Source: Actinopolyspora lacussalsi (GTDB lineage Bacteria; Actinomycetota; Actinomycetes; Mycobacteriales; Pseudonocardiaceae). From it: a stretch of DNA of 64,000 bases. Numbering within the stretch: position 1 is the first letter of the stretch; each line of letters opens with the position of its first letter. Made by a program: the position numbers and the translations under genes. This document shows, piece by piece, positions 41,737-52,000 of the stretch. The notes under the pieces are model-generated. The model ran no database searches, was not told the DNA's origin, and saw nothing but the letters and a program-made list of their open reading frames with translations. Location: NCBI GenBank assembly GCA_030803735.1, contig JAURUC010000001.1, positions 2,249,501 to 2,313,500 of the forward strand. Reading direction: 5' to 3'.

Positions 41737-42734
41737 CAGTCCACCTCTTCAGAGAAATATTCCATTTCTGCATCAGGCCTGAAGTAGGAAACAATCTGGC
41801 CGTCGCGTTTCATGCCGATCTTTCCTGTGCTCATCTCGTAACGGATCCACGTGTTATCCCTATCACGTTTGCCTTCCCGGACTCCCGACGGACAGGCATC
41901 GGGACACATGAGAGCCTGTGAGTCCGCTACGTACCTGTCGAAGCCGTCCTCGGTGTCATACTCGGGCATATCGGGAGTACGTGTGAAGTTCCCGTCGTCA
42001 TCCATTCCGAGAACATGTTTGTCGTAATGCTCGTCCGCGCTGTTTTGACCATACGGCGGCCAGTCACAGTCGCTGTTGTGGACGAGTGTTTCGTCGTGGC
42101 CGTTGAGGTCGACGTAGTAGGTGTGGGTGTTGTTGATGGTGAGGTTGTGGACCCGCTGCAGCGCGGTCCAGGTGCGGATGCCGGTGACCAGCCGCTGCTC
42201 ACCCTCAGCGGTGCGCACCCGATCCCCAGCCTGGAGATCGGCCGCGTCGACCCACTCGTCCCGGTTGGGCACCCAGAACGGGTGCTCACCCGTGGCCGTC
42301 ACCGAGTCGGTCGCGGATCCTCGGTCACCATCGACATCGACGGTGACCTCCACCAGCTGCTTCTCACCTTGGCCGGTGATGGTGGCCGTCACCCGCTCCG
42401 GCTCGGTCTCCCCCGTCTGCGGGTCGGTGGCCAGCACCCGATCACCGAGCTCGACCTCCTCAATCGCGACCCGCGACCCATCGGCCAACACCACCTCGGT
42501 CCCCGGCACGAAACTATTCGGGCTACACCCACCAGCACCCGACGAACCGCCAGAGCCCGACGACCGCGCCGAACCACCACCGGGCAGATCCGGCGTCGAC
42601 CCCGGACGCGACATGCCGCCACCACGCCGGAGACCACCCACAGCCCCCAACGCATCCGGCACGAACCCACCGGCATCCTCCCCAGACCCCGCCGAGGCCG
42701 CATCCGACGCCAACATCGGTTTCAGCGACGACAC
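41733..42734 (-). pseudogene. Orphan pretoxin-HINT / toxin tip (displaced Rhs C-terminus)
   Basis: 333 codons matching the last about 330 of the giant Rhs gene: the Gly/Pro/Ser-rich linker, the HINT domain (CSPNSFVPGTEVVLADG, then GEHPFWVP, HTYYVDLNGHDETLVHN) and the 113-residue toxin domain, whose protein sequence looks identical. Homology stops at about 42713 (SDAASAGSGEDAGG onward is shared; the preceding SSLKPMLA is not). There is no ribosome site at the GTG (42734) or the ATG (42716), and no signal or YD repeats. It is probably a silent, displaced tip usable as a recombination donor, not a working secreted toxin. Confidence 0.8.
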
Positions 42735-42831
42735 CGTTGTTCGAGACCGCTCACCCTCAACGGTTCGGCCTCAGCTACCAGGCAAGCTGCGCGGTCACAC
42801 GCAGGCTGCGGTGGCCGGTGTCGATCGTTCC

Positions 42832-43311
42832 CTACTCCCGGGGCACCTTGATGATGCCTTTGTCCCCGTCCTCGGCGAGCCAATCGTTCGCTTCGTGGAA
42901 ATCGACAACATCGCGGAGCCTGCTCCGAACCTCCCCCGGAACGGACTTGACCGCCTCGTTGAACGCCTCCGCCGCCTCGGCGGAAGACCTGGCCACAATC
43001 ACAAGCACAATTCCACTACGATCATACGGGATCCGAGTGAGCTCCTCAGCCGCCCAAGCGACACCCTTCCCAAAGTCCGCGAGAGGAAAACGCTGTAGAG
43101 CAGCATACGCGCCTTCATAAGCGTCGTAGTCATCTTGGACCTTCAACGAAGAAACGATCGCAACAACCGCCTCCGGACCCTCATCACCGGTCACGGAGTC
43201 GACCAGCTCCACATAACGGTTCCACCGACGCTCGGCTTCATCCTGCGGAACGGTCTCATCCTCAACTTGAGGGATATCACCGCACTCGACGATCTCAACC
43301 TTCCAGTCCAC
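42832..43311 (-). CDS. Immunity family B, copy 3
   Basis: 159 residues starting with a GTG aligned to the ATG of copy 2 (MDWKVEIVECGDIPQVEDE) and ending IIKVPRE. It varies from the other copies in SSLKVQDDYDAYEGAYAALQ and in SSAEAAEAFNEAVKSVPGE. It lies 97 bases after the orphan toxin tip in map order. The upstream block 43312-43500 is shared with the other copies. Function unknown. Confidence 0.72.
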   Translation of the reverse strand: MDWKVEIVECGDIPQVEDETVPQDEAERRWNRYVELVDSVTGDEGPEAVVAIVSSLKVQDDYDAYEGAYAALQRFPLADFGKGVAWAAEELTRIPYDRSGIVLVIVARSSAEAAEAFNEAVKSVPGEVRSRLRDVVDFHEANDWLAEDGDKGIIKVPRE

Positions 43312-43489
43312 AGACACCAGACACCAACCCCTCACTACATGCCCTACGACCGCAGCAACGAAGAAAACCACCCATGAAAGAAACTGGACACTAGCAGTGA
43401 CGCGCATTACCCACTTCAACCGCTAAAGCCCCGGCTTTAACACAGCTTCACCGACAAGCAGCCAAGCGCAGACTACGTGTTCGACCACT

Positions 43490-43792
43490 CTAGGGAACAC
43501 CTAGAATAGCAACCAATGCTTCGTGATCTCGGCTCGCGATCCTCCTCAACTTGTCCGCTTCATCAGGACTTTTGGTGGCCCTCTCGACCCGCCACTCCAT
43601 AAATGTAGGGGCAAACCAGATCAGCTGAACCAGCCTCGAATCAACGGTATTATCGATCGGTGGGATCCTCGACAACAGCGCCACGTAGGCTTCCCCCGCT
43701 TCGGGATCAAACAGGCCTGATCGGAGCTTTCTCAAAAAACCAGACTCGCCGTTCCATGCGTATTCCAACGCCTCCAGCAGATCGTTCTCCAT
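43490..43792 (-). CDS. Unrecognised small helical protein, 100 aa
   Basis: Starts MENDLLEALEYAWNGESGFLRKLRSGLFD and continues with PEAGEAYVALLSRIPPID, RLVQLIWFAPTFMEWRVERA and ASRDHEALVAILGVP. The ATG at 43792 has GAGGAG 7 bases upstream, so it is probably translated. All-helical by eye. Immunity role presumed from position only. Confidence 0.6.
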   Translation of the reverse strand: MENDLLEALEYAWNGESGFLRKLRSGLFDPEAGEAYVALLSRIPPIDNTVDSRLVQLIWFAPTFMEWRVERATKSPDEADKLRRIASRDHEALVAILGVP

Positions 43793-43984
43793 CAGCAATC
43801 TCCTCACCAACGCCTCACGATGACCTCGACCGACACACGTCGAAAGATCAAAACTTCCTAATCCTTCCTTGCACAAGCCCTATTATTCCTGCTGTGAAAG
43901 GGACGAGATGAAATTCCTTCGGCTCCCGCAACGAACCCACGAGTCGATCGCCACCACCACATGCCCCAGTAACTCCAACATCCC

Positions 43985-44120
43985 GCGCTGAGCGTACCCG
44001 CTTGCGCCGCGCGGCCTCACGAGCCGCCGCCTTGGCCCGCGCGACCGTCGCCACGGTGGAACTTCCTACCACTGGACGGCACAACATCAGCGGCCTTGCC
44101 GGCCTTACAGGGTTGCCGCA
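43985..44120 (-). pseudogene. Remnant of an Rhs toxin gene (pre-HINT linker region)
   Basis: The minus-strand frame includes AKAAAREAARRKRVR, which matches the Ala/Arg-rich stretch just before the HINT domain of the giant gene (near 46830-46880). The DNA CTACCACTGGACGGCAC and the following GCGGCCTTGCC also match the giant gene near 47070-47100. The two matching pieces lie closer together here than in the giant gene, so an internal deletion has occurred. It marks a second former toxin tip. Confidence 0.65.
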
Positions 44121-44158
44121 ACGCCACTGAGGTAATCCACCAATCAAAGGAATTTGAT

Positions 44159-44533
44159 CTATGGTTGAGAACCTCTCCAGAAAGTTCCCCTCCACCAGTA
44201 AAGCCGTGTCCGATCTTTTGGCCATTCGTTTTCTACAGTTTCCAGCGATTCGAAATTATCGACATCCGAGTCGATAAAACGAAAACTAGGATCAGACGGC
44301 CAACAGCGATAAGGATCGCAACCCTCTACTCCGCGGCAAAAATTGCATGCACTTTTTACCTCCTGGCTACACTGCGCCTCGACGAGCGAGGACCGATTAG
44401 CTCCTCTTGTACGTTGAGGCCACCGGAGCTGGATCAAGTCATCTTCCCAGCCACACACAGGACAAATCAAGTACGATCCAGGAGGCTGATCGTGCACAAG
44501 ACGACCACAGCACGGACACGGATAACCTGGCAT
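44159..44533 (-). CDS. CPCC family cysteine-rich (predicted immunity) protein
   Basis: 124 residues. The N-terminus YPCPCCGRLVHDQPPGSYLICPVCGWEDD is the diagnostic CPCC zinc-ribbon motif, followed by LRWPQRTRGANRSSLVEAQ. The family is repeatedly found next to polymorphic toxins as a predicted immunity protein. The ATG has GGAG upstream. The frame is complete. The cognate toxin is not in this window unless it is the Rhs remnant upstream. Confidence 0.85.
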   Translation of the reverse strand: MPGYPCPCCGRLVHDQPPGSYLICPVCGWEDDLIQLRWPQRTRGANRSSLVEAQCSQEVKSACNFCRGVEGCDPYRCWPSDPSFRFIDSDVDNFESLETVENEWPKDRTRLYWWRGTFWRGSQP

Positions 44534-44689
44534 CTATTGAATCTCCATCCCACCACCATGGATCCAAGCAAGTAATGATACCTCGATACCCAGCAGACCC
44601 GAATTCACCCGAATTCGGATGAGCCTGGATCAAAAACGCCGCACTTTCTCCTCATCTTGCTTCATAAGCGCTCCCTAACGTATCCGTCT

Positions 44690-45281
44690 GGGGACTCGAT
44701 ACCAGCAGATGAGGATGGTGGCCAGGTCCAGGAAGCTGTGGTGGAGATCGGCGCGGCGTTCCCAGCGGGTGACCAGGCGTCGAAACCGGTGCAGCAGTGC
44801 GAGGGTGTGTTCGACAACCAAGCGCACGGATTGGTTGGTGCCACGGGTACGTTTTCGGCTGGTCAGGGAGTGATTACGCGTTGGCGGAGCTGGTCTCGGT
44901 AGGGCTCGTCATCGTAGTCACGGTCGGCAACGACGACCTCGACCACCGGCAGCAGTTGGGTCATGTCGTTCCGGTTGCCGCCGGTAAGCGTGATGGCCAG
45001 CGGCACACCACCACCGTCACAGATCAGGTGATGTTTCGAGCCGGTTGTGCCCCGGTTGACGGGACTCGCCCCTGTGACCGCCCCCCCTTTCGCGCGGATG
45101 TGGGAGGCATCCACACACGCCCAAGACCGGTCGATCTCACCAACGGCTTGAGCTCGGCCGGCAACACCTGCCGATCCGACAACGGCTTCGAACCCGTCCG
45201 ACTCACCGAACGCACCGGCAACAGCGGCTCAACCCGCTCCCACAACCCGTCCGAGACCACCCACGGCGCAACCATCAAACA
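44690..45281 (-). mobile_element. Decayed IS5-family insertion sequence
   Basis: Broken transposase frames are read in order from 45278: VAPWVVSDGLWERVEPLLPV (N-terminus), then after a deletion HIRAKGGAVTGASPVNRGTTGSKHHLICDGGG, LAITLTGGNRNDMTQLLPVVEV, another deletion, VVADRDYDDEPYRDQLR, and in a further frame VEHTLALLHRFRRLVTRWERR with the typical C-terminus. At least two internal deletions and frame changes make it inactive. No terminal repeats were identified. It sits between the cognate immunity gene of the giant toxin and the rest of the island. Confidence 0.82.
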
Positions 45282-45320
45282 AGATCATCTCACTCCGGTA
45301 TCACCAATGCGTTAGAGCTC

Positions 45321-45734
45321 TTACTCGACCTCAGCGATCTCGATACCAAAGCTTTCCCATACCTCGGAAACCAGTTTCCGCCGCGCATAACGCACCAAAC
45401 CACGTGACCACCATTTCTTCTCCGGTATATTAGTGAACACATCCGGAATCAGCAACGGCCGAAAGCGCGCGTCGATGATCTCCACCCTGGTACGAAACAC
45501 CACCATCCCTGAATACCCCTGCAACTCCGGAGTATTCAAGGCCACCTCGATACTGCTTCTCGAAGTCCTATCATTTGAATAGTCTTCCATATCGTAGGGA
45601 TACCCCTTCTCGCAGTCCGCGACGAAACGATCCCATCGCCCCAGCAAAGCCTCAGGATCTAAATCTCGCCAGCGCCCCGAGCTTCGGATGACCTCGACGA
45701 AGAGGTCATGAAAACGATCGGCACTCCACGTCAC
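45321..45734 (-). CDS. Immunity family A, copy 1 (cognate immunity of the Rhs toxin)
   Basis: 137 residues. The GTG start overlaps the stop of the 10.8-kb toxin gene by 4 bases (GTGA), the standard arrangement for a toxin/immunity pair. Mixed alpha/beta, neutral to acidic, no signal peptide, so it would act in the cytoplasm against the incoming toxin domain. Two paralogs are present (41323 and 35475). No named family is recognised. Confidence 0.83.
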   Translation of the reverse strand: MTWSADRFHDLFVEVIRSSGRWRDLDPEALLGRWDRFVADCEKGYPYDMEDYSNDRTSRSSIEVALNTPELQGYSGMVVFRTRVEIIDARFRPLLIPDVFTNIPEKKWWSRGLVRYARRKLVSEVWESFGIEIAEVE

Positions 45735-46072
45735 CAGTCCACCTCTTCAGAGAAATATTCCATTTCTGCATCAGGCCTGAAGTAGGAAACAATCTGGCCG
45801 TCGCGTTTCATGCCGATCTTTCCTGTGCTCATCTCGTAACGGATCCACGTGTTATCCCTATCACGTTTGCCTTCCCGGACTCCCGACGGACAGGCATCGG
45901 GACACATGAGAGCCTGTGAGTCCGCTACGTACCTGTCGAAGCCGTCCTCGGTGTCATACTCGGGCATATCGGGAGTACGTGTGAAGTTCCCGTCGTCATC
46001 CATTCCGAGAACATGTTTGTCGTAATGCTCGTCCGCGCTGTTTTGACCATACGGCGGCCAGTCACAGTCGCT
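45731..46072 (-). other. C-terminal toxin domain of the Rhs protein
   Basis: About 113 residues after the HINT splice junction. The layout (ADEHYDKHVLGMDDDGNFTR, then a helical middle, then TWIRYEMSTGKIGMKRDGQIVSYFRPD) resembles the many small RNase toxins of the BECR fold: an N-terminal His after a helix, Arg/Tyr strands and a closing D-G-x-I strand. That is inference from the pattern; I do not recognise an exact named family. The same domain is repeated at 41733-42074. Confidence 0.5.
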
Positions 46073-49000
46073 GTTGTGGACGAGTGTTTCGTCGTGGCCG
46101 TTGAGGTCGACGTAGTAGGTGTGGGTGTCGTTGATGGTGAGGTTGTGGACGCGCTGCAGCGCGGTCCAGGTGCGGATGCCGGTGACCAGCCGCTGCTCAC
46201 CCTCGGCGGTGCGCACCCGATCACCGGCCTGGAGATCGGCCGCGTCGACCCACTCGTCCCGGTTGGGCACCCAGAACGGGTGCTCACCCGTCGCCGTCAC
46301 CGAGTCGGTCGCGGATCCTCGGTCACCATCGGTGTCGACAGTGACCTCTACCAGGTGTTTCTGGCCCTGGCCGGTGATGGTGGCCGTCACCCGCTCCGGC
46401 TCGGTCTCCCCCGTCTCCGGGTCGGTGGCCAACACCCGATCCCCGAGCTCGACCTCCTCAATCGCGGTCCGCGACCCATCGGCCAACACCACCTCGGTAC
46501 CCGGCACGAAACTGTTCGGCGTGCACGCACCACCAGCACCCGACGAACCGCCAGAGCCCGACGACCGCGCCGAACCACCACCGGGCAGATCCGGCGTCGA
46601 CCCCGGACGCGACATGCCGCCACCACGCCGGAGACCACCCACAGCCCCCAACGCATCCGGCACGAACCCACCGGCATCCTCCCCAGAACCCGCCGAGGCC
46701 GCATCCGCGGCCAGTACACCCAGCTCGATCGGCTCCTGGTTGTCCAGCCGATCCAGCCTGTTCTGCACCTGCTTGGAGACCGTGTTCGACGGCTTCGGCT
46801 TGGGGTGATGCGTCATCGCATCGTCACGCACCCGCTTACGCCGCGCCGCCAACCGGGCCGCCTCACGCGCCGCCGCCCGGGCCTGAGCGATCGCCGCCCG
46901 CGACATGGTGCTACCGGCCGCCGAACCACCAGCGGAAACGGCCACACGCCCACCGACGTGCCCCACGGTCTTACCGACCCGAGTACCGGCCCTACCACGG
47001 GCCTTACCACCACCGCGACTCTTACCCTTGCTCTTGGCCTTGCTACCGCCCCCGCGATTGAACTTCCTACCACTGGACGGCACGTCGTCGGCCGCCTTGC
47101 CCGCCTTCCGGCCCCGACTCCAGGTCTTGTAGCCCTTGTAGGCGGTCTTGACTCCCTTGGCGATCTTGCCGACCGGCGTGAAGTTCGCCGCCGTCCAGGC
47201 ACACCCCGCCCAGGAGCCCTGGAAACACCGCTTGGCGTCGTTGTAGCCCGACACCTCCTTGACGACGTCGAGCGCCTTGCCCCAGAAGTAGCCCCGCGGA
47301 TCGATCCGCGTCAGCGGATTACCACCCGCATAGGCGTACCGGTTGGCATCGGTCGTGCTGGTCGGATCCAAATTCGCCGAGTCGCGCGAGGTGAACGTGC
47401 CCGTGCCGGGCCGGTACCAGCGCGAGCCCATGTTCACCTTGCCGCTGTCGGAATCGGTGAACTGCCCCTGGTAGCCCAGCGAGGGCTGCGAGCCCTCCTG
47501 CTCGCTCACCTGGCCGAACGGCGAGTACGAGCGCCACCCCGACACCGAACCGTCACCCGGCGAGACCGTGCCCACCAGGTCGGTGTGCTGGTTGGTCACC
47601 GCGATCCCGGCCGAGTCGCCGTTGCCGACCCCGAGCGCACCACCCTCCGGCGTGTAGGAGTATTCGCTCTGCCCGTCCGAGGTCACCTTCAGCGAGTCGC
47701 CCGCGTAGGACAGTGAACGCGACCCGGACGAGACCAGCCGGTTCAGCGCGTCGTAGCCGTAGGACTTGCCGCCGTCCTCGGTCATCTCGCCGTAGGCGTT
47801 GAACCGCACGTCGGTGGTGGTCCCGCCCGCGCTCCGGGCGGTCACGGTGCCGCGCGCCGAGTACTCGAACTCGGTGCCGCCCCGCGAGAGCAGCCGGTTG
47901 CGTTCGTCGTAAGTGGCTGTCTCACCGCCGGAGCCGACGAGGTTGCCCGCCGCGTCCCAGGAGTACTGGGTGACCTGGTCACCGTTGTCCCAGGAGGTGA
48001 GTCTGCCCGCCTTGTCGTAGGTGTAGTCCGAGGTCGTGGTGGCCGAGGCCGTCGAGTTCTGCTTGCTGATCAGCCGGTCGGCGACGTCGTAGTCGTAGGA
48101 CAGCTCCGTGCTGACCGAATCGTCGGCCCGGTGCACCGTGTCGGAGGAGAGCCTGCTGAGCTCGTCGTAGCCGTACTCGCGGTAGGTCCTCTGACCGCCG
48201 TACTCCACTTGGGCGCGGCGCCCGGCGTCGTCGTAGCCGTACGTGGCGGTGATGCCGGTGAGCGGGTCCACCGCCGTGGCCAGTCGTCCGGCCGCGTCGT
48301 AGCCGAACGACGCCTCGCCCGCAGCCGTGGTGGTGGTGCTGATCCTGCCCTCGTCGTCGTAGGCGAAGGTGGAGTCACCGGAGGGCCCGGCGGCCGAGAC
48401 CAGGTTGCCGCGGTCGTCGTAGCCGAAGGTGTTGGTCTTGCCGGACACCGTGGCCGAGGTCATCCGCCCGGCCTTGTCGTAGCCGAAGCTCCGGTCCGGG
48501 GTGGACGCCTCCGCGCCGGAGCCGCTCTCGCCGACGAGGTTGCCCAGCGCGTCGTAGGACTTGCTGACGGTCACCCCGCCCGGTTGGATCTCCCGCTTCA
48601 CCCGTCCCAGCGCGTCGTAGGCGGTGGTGTAGGTGCGGTCGGCGTCGTCCGGGTGCCGCTCGGTGGCGGGCTCGATCGTGGACTCGGTCGTGTTCCACGA
48701 GTTGACGGTGTAGACGGTGTTGTTGCCGTTGCCGTCGGTGGCCCTGGTGACGTTGCCCGCCGCGTCGTAGCCGTAGCTGGTGGTGATCTCCTCGCCGTCG
48801 GCGACCGGGCGGGTGATCGAGCGCAGCCGGTTCAGCGGATCGAACGAGCGGGTGGTGGTCACCCCGTGCGCGTCGGTGCTGCTGACCTGGTTGCCCGCCC
48901 GGTCGTAGCCGAAGGCGCGGTCGCGCACCTTCTCGCCGGAGGCGTCCAGGTCGGACGTGCGCAGCAGCCTGCCCGCGAGGTCGTACTCGTAGTTGGTGGT

Positions 49001-52000
49001 CACCCCGGACGGCTCGGTGATCGAGACCGGTTTGCCCTGCGCGTTGTGGACCGACGTGGTGGTGTTGCCCGCCGGGTCGGTCATGCTCACCGGGTTGCCG
49101 AGGTCGTCGTGCTCGTAGGTGGTGGTCAAGCCGGTGGGCGTGCTGACCGAGGCCGGGTTGCCCAGCGCGTCGTAGGTGTAGCGGGTGGTCAGGTTCCTGG
49201 TCGGTTCCGGCACGCGCTCCACCACGGTGGAGGTGATCGTCCTGCCGAGCTCGTCGTAGGTGTAGTGCTGCTCGGCGCCGGTCACGTCGGTGACCGAGAG
49301 CCGCTCGCCCAGCGGGTCGTAGGTGGCGCGCCACACGCCGCCGGACTGCTCACCCTCGCGTGCGGGGTTGGTGCGCCGCACCAGGTTGCCCAGTTCGTCG
49401 TAGCCGAACGTGGTGGTGTCGCCCAGCGCGTCGGTGCTCTCGACCACGCGACCGGCCGCGTCGTAGCTCTTGGTGCTGGTGGCGGTGATCGGCTCGCTCG
49501 CGCCCGGCGGGGTGTAGTCGGGCCTGGTGGTGCTCACCTGCCGCCCGGCCTTGTCGTAGGCGCTGGTGGTCACGTTGCCGTTCGGACCGCGCCGCGCCAC
49601 CGCTTCGCCGAAGGTGTTGTAGCCGTTGGTGACCACCGGCGAGACGGGCTCGGCCGGGTTGCCGCCGGATTCGGCCCGCACCTCCGGTCGCGTCACGGTG
49701 ACGCGCCTGCCGAGCTCGTCGTAGCCGTACTCGGTGGTGAACTCGGCCGGATCAGCCCCTTGCGCGGTGCCGCGCGGGTCCACGGTGGACGTCACGAGCC
49801 CGCGCTGGTCGCGGTGGCTCTTCGACACCAGGGTTTCCCCGCCGGTGTGGACGGTGTGCGAGAGGCGCCGCCCCATCGGGTCGTAGCCGCTCTCGGCGTG
49901 CCGGACGGTCTCGCCCCGGGGGTTCCGGTCGATGACCTCGACCGGGTTGCCGACCGCGTCGTAGCTGGTCTCGGTGGAGCGCAGCACCCGCTCGCCCTCG
50001 CGGTCGGTGCTGCGCACCGGGCGTCCGGCGGGGTCGTACTCGGTGCTGGTGCTGTACTGCCCGTCGCCGCGGACCACCAGCGACTCGGAGCCGTTGCCCA
50101 GGTACTCGTAGCGCCGCAGCAGCAGGTCGCGGGTCTCGCCGCTTTCCGGGTCCTGATAGTCCAGCAGTCGCTCGGCCGCGAGCTGCCCGTCGTCGTAGTA
50201 GGTGCGGGTGGTGGTGCGGCCCATCGCGTCGGTGACGCTGGCCAGCCGGCCCGCCGGGTCGTAGGCGCGGGACTCAAGCACCACGTCGTGCGGTTCGGAA
50301 CCGTCACCGCTGAACCCGGTCACCGTCATGGTGGCCAGCTGGTGCCGGGCGGCGGTGTAGGTGTAGGTGTACTCGGTCCCGGTGGGAGTCACCCGGCGCA
50401 CTACCTCGCCGAACTCGTCGTACTCGGTGCGGGTGACCCCGCCCTCCGGGCCGGTGACCTCCAGGCGACGGCCCCGGTTGTCGTAGGTGTAGGAGGTGGT
50501 GCGGGCCGGGTCGTTGCCCAGCGCGTCGTCCACCGTGGTCTCGGCGATGCTGCCGTCGCCGTTGTGGGTGTTGCGCACCCGGCGCTGGTGGAGCTCGCCG
50601 GTGACGGCGTTCTCGGTCTCGGGTCCGACCTTCTCGACCAGCCTGGATGCCTGGTCGTAGTCGAAGGTGGTGGTCAGCCCGTCCGGCTCGCTGTCGGAGA
50701 CCTGGGTCTCGCTGGTCTTGCGCCCGAGCCCGTCGTAGTCGTACTCGGTGACCAGCCCGGCCGGGTCGGTGACGCTGGCGAGGTCACCGGCGCTGGTGTA
50801 GGTGTGGCTGGTCTCGTTGCCCGCCGGGTCGGTCTCGGAGGCCAGCAGCCCCGGTGGCTGGGTTCCGCCGTCCGGAGCCGGTTCGTCGCCGGTGGTGTAG
50901 GTGTTGGTGGTGGTGCGCTGGGCACCGCCGGTCTCACCCGGCTCCGAGGTGCTGGTGAGCTTGCCCGCGGCGTTGTAGGAGTAGGTGGTCAGGTAGGTGT
51001 CGTCGGTTTCGGAGTCCGAGCGGGCGTCCCGGAACTCGGTGACCTTGCCGTTGCGCGGGTCCAGCGGGTCGTCGGGGTTGTGGTAGTAGGAGCGGTAGCT
51101 GGTGTAGCACTTCTCGGTGCCCTCGGTGCGGCACCGGGTGCGGGACAGCTGGTTGCCGCGTTCGTCGTTGGAGATCCTGGTGGTGTTGCCGTTGGCGTCG
51201 GTGATCCGGTTGACGAACCCGCCGGTGTCGTAGCCGTACACCTTGGTGGCGCCGTCCGAGTTGGTCACCGAGATGGTCCGGCCACCTGCGTTGGGGTCGT
51301 AGGTATAGGTGCGGACCCCGCCGTCCGGGCCGGTGATGTCCACGGCCGTGGCCGCGTTCCTGGCCGAGTAGTGGTCGGCCACGCTGGCGCTGTCCAGCGG
51401 CCGGTGGTAGAGGGCCACCTCGCCGATGGAGCCCTCGAAGTGGTTCCACACCTGGTCGGGCAGGGCGGGCCAGTCGTTGGAGTCGAGCTGCCCGACGCCG
51501 AGGAAGTCGTAGCGGTCCCGGTTGTCGAGCTCGCCCGATTGCGATCCCACCATGTTGCCGTCCAGATAGAGCCGCTGCGAGTCACCGGCGGCCGACAGCG
51601 TCACGTGGTGCCACTCGCCGTCGTTGACGGCGGAGTCGGTGGTGATCCCCGAAACCTTGTCGTTCCAGAAGTGCCCGCGCAGTTTGCCGTCGGTGCCCAC
51701 GTAGAGCACCGGCATCGCACCACCCGGGGGATCGGTGACACTCGGTGCTTGGTTACCGGTGGCGTAGAGCACCCCGCCCTCGGAGCTGGAGGTCTTGAAC
51801 CACATCTCCACGGACAGTCGGCCGCGGCCGCGCGCCTGGCTGTTGGGCAGCCGCACATAAGAGCTCTGCCCGTCGAAACCGACGGCTCCCGCGCCGCGCA
51901 TCGGCGGGGAAACGTCCTTGTCGACACCGTGGTAGGTGGCGTCGGTCAGCGCGTGCACCGATTCGGCGTGCGTGCTGCCCGCCGGGTCACCCAGCGTCCA

